From Bacteroidota bacterium (lineage in GTDB: Bacteria > Bacteroidota > Bacteroidia > Bacteroidales > Dysgonomonadaceae): DNA of 64,000 bases. The first letter of the stretch is position 1; each line of letters opens with the position of its first letter. Both the position numbers and the translations under genes were made by a program. The stretch spans positions 92,877-156,876 of the forward strand of contig JAMNYO010000070.1 in assembly GCA_023622765.1 (NCBI GenBank), written 5' to 3'. The notes below the pieces were generated by a model, which worked only from the letters and a program-made list of their open reading frames with translations, made no database searches and was not told where the DNA came from. Shown here one piece after another: positions 9,995 through 18,516 of the stretch.

Positions 9995-11299
9995 TTAAGA
10001 GCGGGCGATTAACACCTTTTTCAGTTCATGAAGGTCGTTGGGGAGGAGCAGCGACCGTTTTTCACGCGACATAAAGGCTTTAAGCCTTTCGGGAACCTCT
10101 AAGGGGTTATCGATGCAAGCTTCTACAGTTTCTTTGAACTTGGCAGGGTGCGCGGTTGCCAGGAACACCCCCGTTTCGCCATGTTGTAATCCCTCTTTCA
10201 GGGCCATGTAAGCGCAGGCCCCGTGGGGGTCTAGTAAGTAACCGGTGCGCTGGTACACCTCGCGAACGGCCGTTTTAATCGCTTCGTCGTTATAGGTGAA
10301 GCCATCGATCGCTTGTTGGATGGACGCGTGCGATGAGTCGTACAGATCAACGATACGATCGAAGTTGCTGGGTGCACCCACGTCCATGGCGTTAGCTAGC
10401 GTCTGTATTGATGGGGCAGGACGATATTCGCCCGTTCGGAGGTACTGGAAAAAGACGTCGTTTCGGTTGTTGGCAGCGATGAACCGCTTAATTGGCAGAC
10501 CCGTTTGCTTCGCGAAGAGCCCAGCGGTGAGGTTGCCCAGGTTGCCGCTCGGTACGGCGATGATTACCTGGTCGGCTGACGGGCGGCTCGCCAGTTGGGC
10601 ATAGGCCCAGTAGTAGTAAAACGATTGGGGCAGGAACCGCGCCACATTGATGGAGTTGGCCGAGGTGAGGTGCAAGCGGTCGTTCAGCTCACTGTCCATG
10701 AAGGCCGCTTTCACGAGTGCCTGGCAGTCGTCAAACGTGCCATCGACCTCCAGCGCGGTAATGTTTTGCCCTAGGGTAGTGAACTGCGCCTCCTGCATTG
10801 CGCTCACCTTGCCTGAGGGGTAGAGTACGAACACCCGTATTCCCTTTACGCCCAAGAAACCGTTGGCTACCGCGCTCCCGGTATCGCCCGAGGTGGCGAC
10901 AAGCACCGACACCTCCCCTTGTTGCTTCTTGCGCACGAAATAGGAGAGCATCCTGGCCATAAAGCGTGCGCCCACGTCCTTGAAGGCGAACGTGGGTCCG
11001 TGGAACAGCTCCAGCGCGTAGATCCCTTCCTCTACCTTCACGAGGGGAATGTTAAAATCGAGGGTCTCCTCGACGATTCCGTCTAGGGCCTTTTTCGGAA
11101 TATCCTCACCAAAGAAGAGGTTGGCCGCCTCCTTGGCAATTTCCGTCAATCCTTTTTCCCCGATACGGTTAAAAAACGGGTCGGGGAACCGCCCGATACG
11201 CTCGGGCATGTAGAGTCCCTTATCGGGAGCAAGTCCCTTTACCACCGCTTCTTGCAGGGAGGCGAGGGGGGCTTTACCATTCGTACTGTAATAGCGCAT
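9995..11299 (-). CDS. thrC: threonine synthase
   Basis: PLP enzyme that converts O-phosphohomoserine to threonine, the last step of the pathway. It is 434 aa and opens with MRYYSTNG and GLAPDKGLYMP, typical of the family. The PLP-binding lysine is in HGPTFAFKD (Lys107), followed by the SGDTGSAVANGF phosphate-binding segment. The gene is the third of thrA, the ApgM-like gene and thrC, all on the minus strand, with 16 bases separating it from the preceding gene. Co-regulation with thrA through the leader region is therefore likely. Confidence 0.97.
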   Translation of the reverse strand: MRYYSTNGKAPLASLQEAVVKGLAPDKGLYMPERIGRFPDPFFNRIGEKGLTEIAKEAANLFFGEDIPKKALDGIVEETLDFNIPLVKVEEGIYALELFHGPTFAFKDVGARFMARMLSYFVRKKQQGEVSVLVATSGDTGSAVANGFLGVKGIRVFVLYPSGKVSAMQEAQFTTLGQNITALEVDGTFDDCQALVKAAFMDSELNDRLHLTSANSINVARFLPQSFYYYWAYAQLASRPSADQVIIAVPSGNLGNLTAGLFAKQTGLPIKRFIAANNRNDVFFQYLRTGEYRPAPSIQTLANAMDVGAPSNFDRIVDLYDSSHASIQQAIDGFTYNDEAIKTAVREVYQRTGYLLDPHGACAYMALKEGLQHGETGVFLATAHPAKFKETVEACIDNPLEVPERLKAFMSREKRSLLLPNDLHELKKVLIARS

Positions 11300-11315
11300 A
11301 TTCTTGTTTTGTTAT

Positions 11316-12524
11316 TTATGAATCGAGGAGGGCCTTCATAAATTCGTTGCCGCTCAACAGTCCGTAGCTTCCCTCCTTCGCCGAAAACTCGTCGTAGGTA
11401 AGCACCCCATCAGGTTTCTTGTCCTGTCGGTAAATCAGAAAGGGGATGGGTTGGCTTGTGTGCGTCCGGGTGGCACAAGGGGTTGGGTGATCAGGCAGGA
11501 TGGCGATAGTCACCGGCTCTTTCCACGTGGCTGTCTCCTCGTAGATCGTCTTCACGATACGGGCGTCCAGGTACTCGATAGTTTTCACCTTGAGCGGTGC
11601 GTCACCCTCGTGTCCCGCTTCATCGCTGGCTTCGACGTGCATATAGACGAAATCGTGTTTTTTTAGCGCCGCAAGAGCTGCCGCTGCTTTTCCCTCGTAA
11701 TTGGTATCGTGGAGGCCAGTGGCTCCCTCTACCTTTATCACCTCCAGTCCAGCGTATACACCGATGCCCCGGATAAGATCCACGGCCGAGATGACCGCCC
11801 CGCTCCCGATGGGGAATAGTTCGGCCAGCGGTTTCATGGTGGGGCGGAATCCGGGCGACCAGGGCCATATGGCGTTGGCCGAATCTTTCCCCTCACCCTT
11901 TCGGCGCTGGTTGACGGGATGATCCTCTAAAAGCTCCCGCGATACCGCGATGAGGCGGTTCAAAAGATCCGCTGTCGCTTTGGCATCGTCGTTCTCAGGA
12001 TGTATCAGGTGGGGAGCAAACGGTTGCCCCGGGATGTCGTGAGGGGGTGTGCAATGCAATGCCTTACTCCCGCCTTTGATTTTCAGCACGTGTCGGTAAG
12101 AGACACCCGGGTAAAAGCTAATCGATTCGTCACCCAACTTCTTATTTAGGAAGCGAATCAACTCTGTCGATTCAGGTGTGGATATATGTCCCGCCGAGTG
12201 GTTCTTTAACCGATCGCCCTCCAGGTTCACAAGGTTGCAGCGCAAGCATAGCTCGCCGGTCAGTACCTCTACCCCCATGCTCACGGCTTCCAACACACCC
12301 CGACCTTCGTACACCGAAGGCACATCGTACCCCAAAACGGAGAGGTTGGCTATCTCGCTGCCGGGTGAAAAGCCATGGGGTACGGTCTGTAGTAATCCGC
12401 TTCTACCCTTACGGGCGAGCAGGTCCATGTAGGGGGTATGGGCTACCTGCATGGGGGTTTTGCCGCCCAGCGCGGCGATTGGCTCATCTGCCATACCGTC
12501 ACCCAAAATAACAATCCGTTTCAT
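11316..12524 (-). CDS. ApgM-type phosphoglycerate mutase homolog, probable homoserine kinase substitute
   Basis: Alkaline-phosphatase-superfamily protein of 402 aa, related to archaeal-type cofactor-independent phosphoglycerate mutase (ApgM). Visible metal-site motifs are ILGDGMADEP (residues 6-15), HVEASDEAGHEGD and LPDHPTPCATRTH near the C-terminus. It sits between thrA and thrC where homoserine kinase is expected, and no ThrB of the GHMP family is visible. Comparative annotation has long flagged such genes as predicted functional analogues of homoserine kinase, and that role is favoured here by context. The frame is open to 12581, but the ATG at 12524 (MKRIVILGDGM) avoids overlap with thrA and fits the family start. 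Confidence 0.85.
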   Translation of the reverse strand: MKRIVILGDGMADEPIAALGGKTPMQVAHTPYMDLLARKGRSGLLQTVPHGFSPGSEIANLSVLGYDVPSVYEGRGVLEAVSMGVEVLTGELCLRCNLVNLEGDRLKNHSAGHISTPESTELIRFLNKKLGDESISFYPGVSYRHVLKIKGGSKALHCTPPHDIPGQPFAPHLIHPENDDAKATADLLNRLIAVSRELLEDHPVNQRRKGEGKDSANAIWPWSPGFRPTMKPLAELFPIGSGAVISAVDLIRGIGVYAGLEVIKVEGATGLHDTNYEGKAAAALAALKKHDFVYMHVEASDEAGHEGDAPLKVKTIEYLDARIVKTIYEETATWKEPVTIAILPDHPTPCATRTHTSQPIPFLIYRQDKKPDGVLTYDEFSAKEGSYGLLSGNEFMKALLDS

Positions 12525-12540
12525 TGCTTTTAAAATGGTC

Positions 12541-14985
12541 CTACCGTATGTTCGCGATCGAGATGATATCTGAGAAGACACCGGCGGCTGTCACGCTGGC
12601 GCCAGCCCCGTACCCCTTGATGACCATGGGGTACTCGTTGTACCGCTCTGTGGTGATCATGATGATATTGTTGCTCCCTTCCAGGTCATAGAAGGGGTGA
12701 CCCCGTTCTACTTCCCTCAAGCCTACTTCGCACTGTCCATAGTCGTACGAGGCCACGAAGCGTAGCCGTTTCCCCTCTTTTGCCAACTTTTCGCGCCGTT
12801 CTTCAAACGAGGGATCCATCTCGGGGATGGCTTGCCAGAACTCCTCGAGGCTTCCATCGAAGTATTTTTGGGGGACGAAGAGGGTTTTCTTTACGTCTTC
12901 CTGGTTTACAACTGCCCCAGCTTCTCGGGAAAGGATCACCAGTTTCCGTATCACGTCTAGTCCGCTTAGGTCGACCCGTGGATCGGGTTCGGCAAATTTC
13001 GCGTCCACCGCCATGCGTATCGCCTGACTGAACGGATTCTCTTTGCTCAGCGTGTTGAAGATAAAGTTCAGCGTACCGGAGAGTACCGCCTCCAGCTTCA
13101 CGATCTTGTCACCCGAGTTGATCAGTGAGTTCATCGTGTTGATGATGGGCAACCCGGCACCCACGTTCGTCTCGAAGAGGAACTTCACCCCGGCTTTCCG
13201 GGCGGTCTCCTTCAACTGTCGGTAATTGTCGTAGTCCGACGAGGCGGCGATCTTGTTGGCGGTGACCACGGAGATATTCTTCCCCATCAGTTCACCGTAC
13301 AGTTTCGCGATATCGGGACTCGCGGTGCAATCCACGAATACCGAGTTGAAAATATTCATTTTTACTGTCTCGTCACGTATTCGTTCGGGGGAGCTCTTGT
13401 AGCCGTTAGTCATCAGGTTGTCGAAATATCCCTCCAGCGGGATCCCTTCGCGGGCGAAGAGGGCCCTCCTTCCGTTAGCGATGCCCACCACGTTGATGCG
13501 CAACTTGTTTTGTTCCTTCAGGGTCTGCTGCTGCTGTTGTATCTGCTCAAGTAGCTTCCCCCCCACCGTGCCGGTACCCACCACGAACAGGTTCAGCTCT
13601 TGGTAGGGCGACAGGAAGAAGGAGTCGTGTATCACGTTGAGCGACTTCCTAAGGTCCGTTTTGGCGATGACGCAGGAGATGTTCGTCTCACCGGCACCTT
13701 GCGCGAGGGCTACGATGTTAATCCCGTTGCGTCCCAGTGCGCCAAAGAACTTCGCGGCGATACCCGGCACGTGCCTCATGTTTTGCCCCACGATGGCGAT
13801 CGTTGCCAGGTCATACTCCACCATGATCTCGTTGATGCTCCCCATCGCGATCTCGTGGGCGAACTCGTTCGACAATACTTTCTGGGAGAGCGGGGCATCC
13901 TGCGTTCTCACACCAATGGAGGTGCTGTTCTCGGAGGAGGCTTGTGAGACGAGGAAAACGCTGATACCGTTATTGGCCAGTGCCGAGAAGATGCGCTTGT
14001 TCACCCCGATCACGCCGACCATCCCCAGTCCCTGTATGGTAATCAGGGCGGTATCGCTGATGGAGGAGATCCCTTTGATGATCTTCCCGTCCCCGGTAGG
14101 TTGAATGTTCCGTATCCATGTCCCCTCCCTCTCAGGGTGAAACGTGTTCTTCAGGTGGATGGGGATATTCTTGTGATAGACAGGAAATATGGTGGGCGGG
14201 TAAATCACCTTGGCGCCGAAGTTGCTCAGCTCGATCGCTTCGGTGAACGAGAGCTCCTCGATCAGATATGCCGAGTTAATGATCTTCGGGTCGGCTGTCA
14301 TAAATCCATCCACGTCGGTCCAGATCTCCAGCACCGAAGCATTCATGGCGGCAGCGATGATAGCAGCGGTGTAATCCGATCCCCCCCTACCCAGGTTGGT
14401 GATGTCGTTGGTATCATGACTCGACGAGATGAATCCTGGCACAATAGCTACTTGAGGCGGCGGCATTTTGGCGAACGTTTCGCGTATTAGCTCGTTGGAG
14501 CGTTTCAGGTCGGGTATATGGCTGTTGTACTGTCGGTTGGTCTTGATGAAGGTGGTTGCATCATAGAGTTCTGCTCCATCGATAAGTTTGCTGATAATAA
14601 GTGATGAGAGCCGTTCACCGTAACTCACGATCTTGTCGGAGGTCTTTTGCGACAGGTCGCCGATCAGGAAAACCCCTCGAAGGATGTTCTGCAGTTCATC
14701 GAACAGTTGGTGTACCTTTGTTTCAAGTTCACGCTTGATATCTTGTTTCAAAACCATCTTCTCGATAATCACCTCGTGACGGGAAATTACCTCATCAAGT
14801 AGGCCTTTGTACCCGGCGTTGCCGTTCAGCGCGAAGTCGGCCGCCAGGAGGAGGCGGTCTGTCACTCCATCCAGTGCCGATACCACCACGATCACGGGCT
14901 CTTTTTGGTTCTCGATGATTCGCTTGACCCGTTGTAAATTTTCGGGACTCCCCACCGATGTCCCCCCAAACTTCATCAGTTTCAT
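12541..14985 (-). CDS. thrA: bifunctional aspartokinase / homoserine dehydrogenase
   Basis: Catalyses the first and third steps from aspartate toward threonine and methionine. At 814 aa it is a full-length fusion. The aspartokinase domain begins KFGGTSVGS (residues 5-13) and continues to about 290, followed by two ACT regulatory segments (about 300-450). The homoserine dehydrogenase domain starts with the NAD(P)-binding VVGTGTVGGKLLEQI (around residue 465) and runs to the end. ACT domains imply feedback inhibition, usually by threonine. The gene heads the thr operon; about 300 bases upstream are a promoter, a leader ORF and a terminator-like hairpin, so transcription attenuation is likely. 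Confidence 0.97.
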   Translation of the reverse strand: MKLMKFGGTSVGSPENLQRVKRIIENQKEPVIVVVSALDGVTDRLLLAADFALNGNAGYKGLLDEVISRHEVIIEKMVLKQDIKRELETKVHQLFDELQNILRGVFLIGDLSQKTSDKIVSYGERLSSLIISKLIDGAELYDATTFIKTNRQYNSHIPDLKRSNELIRETFAKMPPPQVAIVPGFISSSHDTNDITNLGRGGSDYTAAIIAAAMNASVLEIWTDVDGFMTADPKIINSAYLIEELSFTEAIELSNFGAKVIYPPTIFPVYHKNIPIHLKNTFHPEREGTWIRNIQPTGDGKIIKGISSISDTALITIQGLGMVGVIGVNKRIFSALANNGISVFLVSQASSENSTSIGVRTQDAPLSQKVLSNEFAHEIAMGSINEIMVEYDLATIAIVGQNMRHVPGIAAKFFGALGRNGINIVALAQGAGETNISCVIAKTDLRKSLNVIHDSFFLSPYQELNLFVVGTGTVGGKLLEQIQQQQQTLKEQNKLRINVVGIANGRRALFAREGIPLEGYFDNLMTNGYKSSPERIRDETVKMNIFNSVFVDCTASPDIAKLYGELMGKNISVVTANKIAASSDYDNYRQLKETARKAGVKFLFETNVGAGLPIINTMNSLINSGDKIVKLEAVLSGTLNFIFNTLSKENPFSQAIRMAVDAKFAEPDPRVDLSGLDVIRKLVILSREAGAVVNQEDVKKTLFVPQKYFDGSLEEFWQAIPEMDPSFEERREKLAKEGKRLRFVASYDYGQCEVGLREVERGHPFYDLEGSNNIIMITTERYNEYPMVIKGYGAGASVTAAGVFSDIISIANIR

Positions 14986-15186
14986 ACGATTAGTTTATTT
15001 TTTATTATACTCTATACCATCTTTTACCATGGAAAGAGAAGGCAACGCGTTGAAGCAAAGGGGCCTCTCAACTGCCCTTGGTGTAACCCATTCCTTCGAA
15101 GGGGATAGGTTGTTGTAAAAATGTGTTGATGTTAAAAAGCGCACACCGGATGGTGGCGAAAAAAGCAATGAATGCTTGCGGACGTG

Positions 15187-15217
15187 AAAAAATTACATAA
15201 CCCCCCAAGGGGTCATG
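15187..15217 (-). terminator. intrinsic terminator / attenuator in the thrA leader
   Basis: On the minus strand CATGACCCC (15217-15209) pairs with GGGGTTATG (15204-15196) through nine base pairs, one of them G-U, around a TTGG loop. TAA and then six T residues (15192-15187) follow. The stem lies inside the last eight codons of the leader ORF. It is about 200 bases upstream of thrA, so termination here would switch the operon off. Confidence 0.6.
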
Positions 15218-15264
15218 GTCATTGTAGCAGTTGCGTGGAGGTGCATGAAATAAAATCCTTGCAT
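15193..15264 (-). CDS. putative threonine/methionine leader peptide
   Basis: A 23-codon ORF starting at ATG 15264, about 22 bases after the -7 box and ahead of thrA. Its core reads ATATMTMT (residues 11-18): Thr at 12, 14, 16 and 18 alternates with Ala and Met, and the peptide ends PWGVM. Such a run in front of thrA is what an attenuation leader peptide should look like, since thrA feeds both threonine and methionine. The last codons form a terminator stem. The remaining 200 bases to thrA (14986-15186) contain only a small AAGCA/TGCTT hairpin with a T run and no other ORF. Translation and function are inferred. Confidence 0.6.
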   Translation of the reverse strand: MQGFYFMHLHATATMTMTPWGVM

Positions 15265-15285
15265 AGCTGTCGTGTGAATTTGTTG

Positions 15286-15316
15286 CAAAGATAGGCCAAT
15301 AATTGATAATGTGAAA
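15286..15316 (-). promoter_or_regulatory. thrA: promoter of the thr operon
   Basis: Minus-strand TATCTTTG at 15286-15293 is a perfect TAnnTTTG -7 box. TTTC at 15313-15316, 19 bases further upstream, is one mismatch from the -33 TTTG. Transcription would start near 15279, just ahead of the leader ORF. Confidence 0.6.
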
Positions 15317-15489
15317 TAAAAAACGAAAAAAATTGTCTATCTGTCGGGTAACAGTCCGCATGATTCGATGTTTGTGAATAGCCCCTCACGTTTCTATTTC
15401 CATACCGTGTTGCATACGTTGAATTTGAAACCAAAAATACCGACACTATCTTGTGTGAGCGTGGAATTTTATTAACGGGTAAATTTCAC

Positions 15490-15497
15490 TATTTTTG
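15490..15497 (+). promoter_or_regulatory. -7 promoter element for the plus-strand sulfatase
   Basis: TATTTTTG matches TAnnTTTG and lies 38 bases before the sulfatase start. A T-rich stretch sits at the expected -33 distance. Together with the thr promoter it explains the 14986-15535 intergenic region, which otherwise shows nothing. Confidence 0.45.
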
Positions 15498-15535
15498 GGG
15501 TGCGGTATTGAAAAGTGATCCGCTGAAAAAACAGC

Positions 15536-16966
15536 TTGAAAATGCACATGATGAACCGTAAGAAGAGAAACAGGCTATTTGCCTTGGGGGCATCCCTTTC
15601 CGTGTTGGCACCGTTAAGCGCGCAACAGAAGCCGAACGTGGTGTTTATCATTGCCGATGATTTGGGGTACGGCGACTTGAGCTGTTACGGGCAGGAGAAG
15701 TTTCAGACGCCCCATATCGACCGGCTAGCGCTAAATGGTATCCGCTTCACCCGTTCCTATTCGGGAACGACCGTGAGCGCACCATCCAGGGCGAGCCTGG
15801 TGACCGGGTTGCACACCGGACACGCGCCCATCAGGGGCAACAAAGAGATAAAACCTGAGGGGCAGTCACCACTCCCGGCCGGTACGTTCACCCTTTTCCA
15901 CCTGTTTAAGAACGCGGGTTATACCACCGCTGCCTTTGGCAAGTGGGGGTTGGGTTACCCCGGTTCCTCAGGTGATCCCATGAACCAGGGAGTCGATCGC
16001 TTCTTTGGGTATAACTGCCAAAGAAAGGCACACAACTACTATCCGGCTTACTTGTGGGATAACCGTTCCAGGGTATGGTTCCCCGAAAACGACGGTGGAA
16101 AATCGATCACCTACTCGCAGGAGGTGATCCAGGGGGAGGCTTTGAAATTTATCGACCAACAGCAGGGGAATTCTTTCTTCCTCTTCGTGCCGATGGTGCT
16201 CCCGCACGCCGAACTGGTTGTTCCCGAGGATAGCCTCATCCAGCAGTTCAGGGGGCGCTTCCCCGAGATCCCTTACGTGGGGGTGGACGCGAAAACCGCC
16301 TTTGAAAGGGGTGGCTATCGCTCCCAAGCGCATCCACGCGCCACGCACGCGGCCATGGTCACACGCATCGACCTTTACGTGGGGCAGATTATCGACAAGC
16401 TCAGGGAGACAGGTGCTCTAGAGAACACGCTGATCGTTTTCACCAGTGATAACGGGCCGCACCGCGAAGGTGGTGGCGACCCGGACTTCTTTAACAGCAA
16501 CGGGATATATCGGGGGTACAAGCGGGACCTGTACGAGGGGGCCATCCGCGTTCCTACCCTCGTCTCATGGGAGGGTAGGGTGCCATCGGGCAGAGAGAGC
16601 GACCACCCGTTTGCCTTTTGGGACTACCTGGCCACGTTCGCCGAGCTGACCGGTCAACCGCTTCCGGTGGAGAGCGATGGGGTAAGTATCTTGCCCTTGT
16701 TATTGGGTGACGAGGGACAAGCGGAGCACGACTACCTCTACTTCGAGTTTCACGAGCAGGGCGGGCGGCAAGCGGTGATTCAAGGCGAGTGGAAATTGCT
16801 TCACCTTGATATTCGCGAGGGTGGTCGTTACGAGCTTTACAACCTTGCGTCCGACCCATCGGAAAATCACAACCTCGTGAACCTCTACCCGGGTAAGGCA
16901 AGGGAGCTAAAAGAGCTCATGAGGGGAGCGCGGAGCGATCACCCCGATTGGCCGTTGTTCAGGTGA
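15536..16966 (+). CDS. secreted sulfatase (S1 family, Ser-type)
   Basis: Type I sulfatase of 476 aa that would hydrolyse sulfate esters on a glycan in the periplasm or outside the cell. After a signal peptide ending SAQQ comes the metal-binding PNVVFIIADDLGYGD (residues 33-47). The formylglycine motif is SAPSR (Ser81), so the catalytic residue is made from serine by an anaerobic radical-SAM maturase, not seen in this window. TFGKWGLG and FTSDNGPH are the further conserved metal and substrate motifs. The start could be any of three close Met codons (residues 1, 3 or 6). It is divergent from thrA and points toward the fucosidase gene. Glycan specificity cannot be read from sequence. Confidence 0.92.
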   Translation: MKMHMMNRKKRNRLFALGASLSVLAPLSAQQKPNVVFIIADDLGYGDLSCYGQEKFQTPHIDRLALNGIRFTRSYSGTTVSAPSRASLVTGLHTGHAPIRGNKEIKPEGQSPLPAGTFTLFHLFKNAGYTTAAFGKWGLGYPGSSGDPMNQGVDRFFGYNCQRKAHNYYPAYLWDNRSRVWFPENDGGKSITYSQEVIQGEALKFIDQQQGNSFFLFVPMVLPHAELVVPEDSLIQQFRGRFPEIPYVGVDAKTAFERGGYRSQAHPRATHAAMVTRIDLYVGQIIDKLRETGALENTLIVFTSDNGPHREGGGDPDFFNSNGIYRGYKRDLYEGAIRVPTLVSWEGRVPSGRESDHPFAFWDYLATFAELTGQPLPVESDGVSILPLLLGDEGQAEHDYLYFEFHEQGGRQAVIQGEWKLLHLDIREGGRYELYNLASDPSENHNLVNLYPGKARELKELMRGARSDHPDWPLFR

Positions 16967-17033
16967 TTACTCCAAAAACAGTTGACCTTAGGTTATTGCC
17001 GCACGTTTTGGAATGAGTCTCTTGTTCGAATGA

Positions 17034-18422
17034 TCACTCCAGGTACAGTTCAATCACCGGTATCTCCACGTTCGGCTTGATGACCGGTAGCCGCAGGTTC
17101 AAGTCGGCCTCCGTGGCGATACTCCCCTGCATGTGGTGACCGTATGGAGCGGTGATTAGGATCTCCGACGCGTCGTGCAGGAACTGTGCGTACTTCACTT
17201 TTCCCTTGTACCCTGGTAACCGGAAATTGGTGATCGGGTAGTCCAGCAGGTGGATGTACAAACGGTTGGTCGTGGGGTTGTAGGTGAGGATGGTGTGCTC
17301 GGGCGCTTCAAACTCTTCGGGCGCTTGCGTGCAGCCGTAGATCGAGCGACCGTGCAGCTTCATCCACTCGCCCATTTCGGCCAGTGCCTTGTCGGCCCGT
17401 GAGTCGAATGTTCCCCTCGCGGTGGGTCCCACGTTCAGCAGCAGGTTCCCGCCCTTGCTCACCGTTTCGATCAATAGCACAAGAAGCTGCCGATTGTCCT
17501 TCCAGGTCTGCTCGTCACGGTAATAGCCCCACGATCCGGAGAACGTTTGGCAGGTCTCCCAGGGAACCTTCTTCCCGTCGATCTCCGGCCAGCTCTGCAC
17601 TTTGAACTGCTCCGGCGTGGTAAAGTCCCACCCACCCCAGTACTCCTTGAGGTCGGCCCGGTCGTTCACGAGGACATCCGGCTGAAGTTGGCGCACCATC
17701 TTCATCAGTTCTACCGCGTCCCAGTCGTCCCGTCCCTTTCCAAACTTACCCGGGAACGAGTAGTCGAGCCACAGCAGGTCGATTTTCCCGTAGTTGGTAA
17801 GCAGTTCACGAACCTGGTCCTTCAGGTACTGGCGGTAGATGTCCATATCCCTCCCTTCATTCAGTCGGGCGTACTCCTCCTCGGAGGATGCGCTTCGCGG
17901 GTGTACACGGTCGATGGAGTAGTGCGGGTGATGCCAGTCGATGAGCGAGTAGTAGAACCCCACCTTCAGCCCTTTGGCCCGGAAGGCGTCCACCCACTCC
18001 TTGATGATATCTTTCCCGTATGGTGTGTTCGTTGCCTTGTAGTCGGTGTACTTCGAGTCGAACAGGCAGAAACCTTCGTGGTGCTTGCTGGTGATGACGG
18101 CATACTTCATCCCCGCGGCCTTCGCCTTGGCAGCCCACTCCGCGGGGTTGAACAGGTCGGGGTCAAACAGTTCGAAATATTTTTGGTACGCCTCGTCCGA
18201 AATGCGCTCGTTTTTCTTGATCCACTCGTGCCGCGCCAATTGCGCGTAGAGTCCCCAGTGGATGAACATGCCGAATCGGTCTTCGGTCCACCACTTCATC
18301 CGTTCCGTTTTCTCGGCCTCCGTCTCGTTCCAGATAGCCATCTCCCTGTTGTCGGGAGTCTGGGCGAGGATTCCCTGGATGGAGAAGAGACCGAGGCACA
18401 AAATAATCAACACTGTTCTCAT
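17034..18422 (-). CDS. alpha-L-fucosidase, GH29
   Basis: Glycoside hydrolase family 29 enzyme, 462 aa, releasing terminal alpha-L-fucose. A signal peptide (MRTVLIILCLGLFSIQGILAQ) points to export. Family motifs include FGMFIHWGLYA (50-60), the substrate-binding KHHEGF (113-118) and the expected nucleophile aspartate in LLWLDYSF (Asp220). The N-terminal TIM-barrel is complete, and the C-terminal 80 residues form a small beta-domain. It is the last gene of the minus-strand run starting at the DUF4091 gene. L-fucose permease and isomerase genes occur about 34 kb away in the window, so a full route from glycan fucose to the cytoplasm is present. Confidence 0.95.
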   Translation of the reverse strand: MRTVLIILCLGLFSIQGILAQTPDNREMAIWNETEAEKTERMKWWTEDRFGMFIHWGLYAQLARHEWIKKNERISDEAYQKYFELFDPDLFNPAEWAAKAKAAGMKYAVITSKHHEGFCLFDSKYTDYKATNTPYGKDIIKEWVDAFRAKGLKVGFYYSLIDWHHPHYSIDRVHPRSASSEEEYARLNEGRDMDIYRQYLKDQVRELLTNYGKIDLLWLDYSFPGKFGKGRDDWDAVELMKMVRQLQPDVLVNDRADLKEYWGGWDFTTPEQFKVQSWPEIDGKKVPWETCQTFSGSWGYYRDEQTWKDNRQLLVLLIETVSKGGNLLLNVGPTARGTFDSRADKALAEMGEWMKLHGRSIYGCTQAPEEFEAPEHTILTYNPTTNRLYIHLLDYPITNFRLPGYKGKVKYAQFLHDASEILITAPYGHHMQGSIATEADLNLRLPVIKPNVEIPVIELYLE

Positions 18423-18516
18423 AGTGGGTTGTTTTGTATTCGCTAATGTTAAAGACCTTTGAAATGTTTTTTACTTGACGCTAATCGGTGCCCTATAGCG
18501 AAGTGTTTAATAATCG

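Noticed and set aside
15068-15361. 97-codon minus-strand open frame in the thrA leader
   Set aside because: It begins upstream of the -7 box and overlaps the Thr/Met leader ORF in another frame; there is no sign of coding.
17547-18446. 300-codon open frame antisense to the fucosidase gene
   Set aside because: The fucosidase reading is certain from GH29 motifs; the antisense product is Val/His/Leu-rich with no domain.
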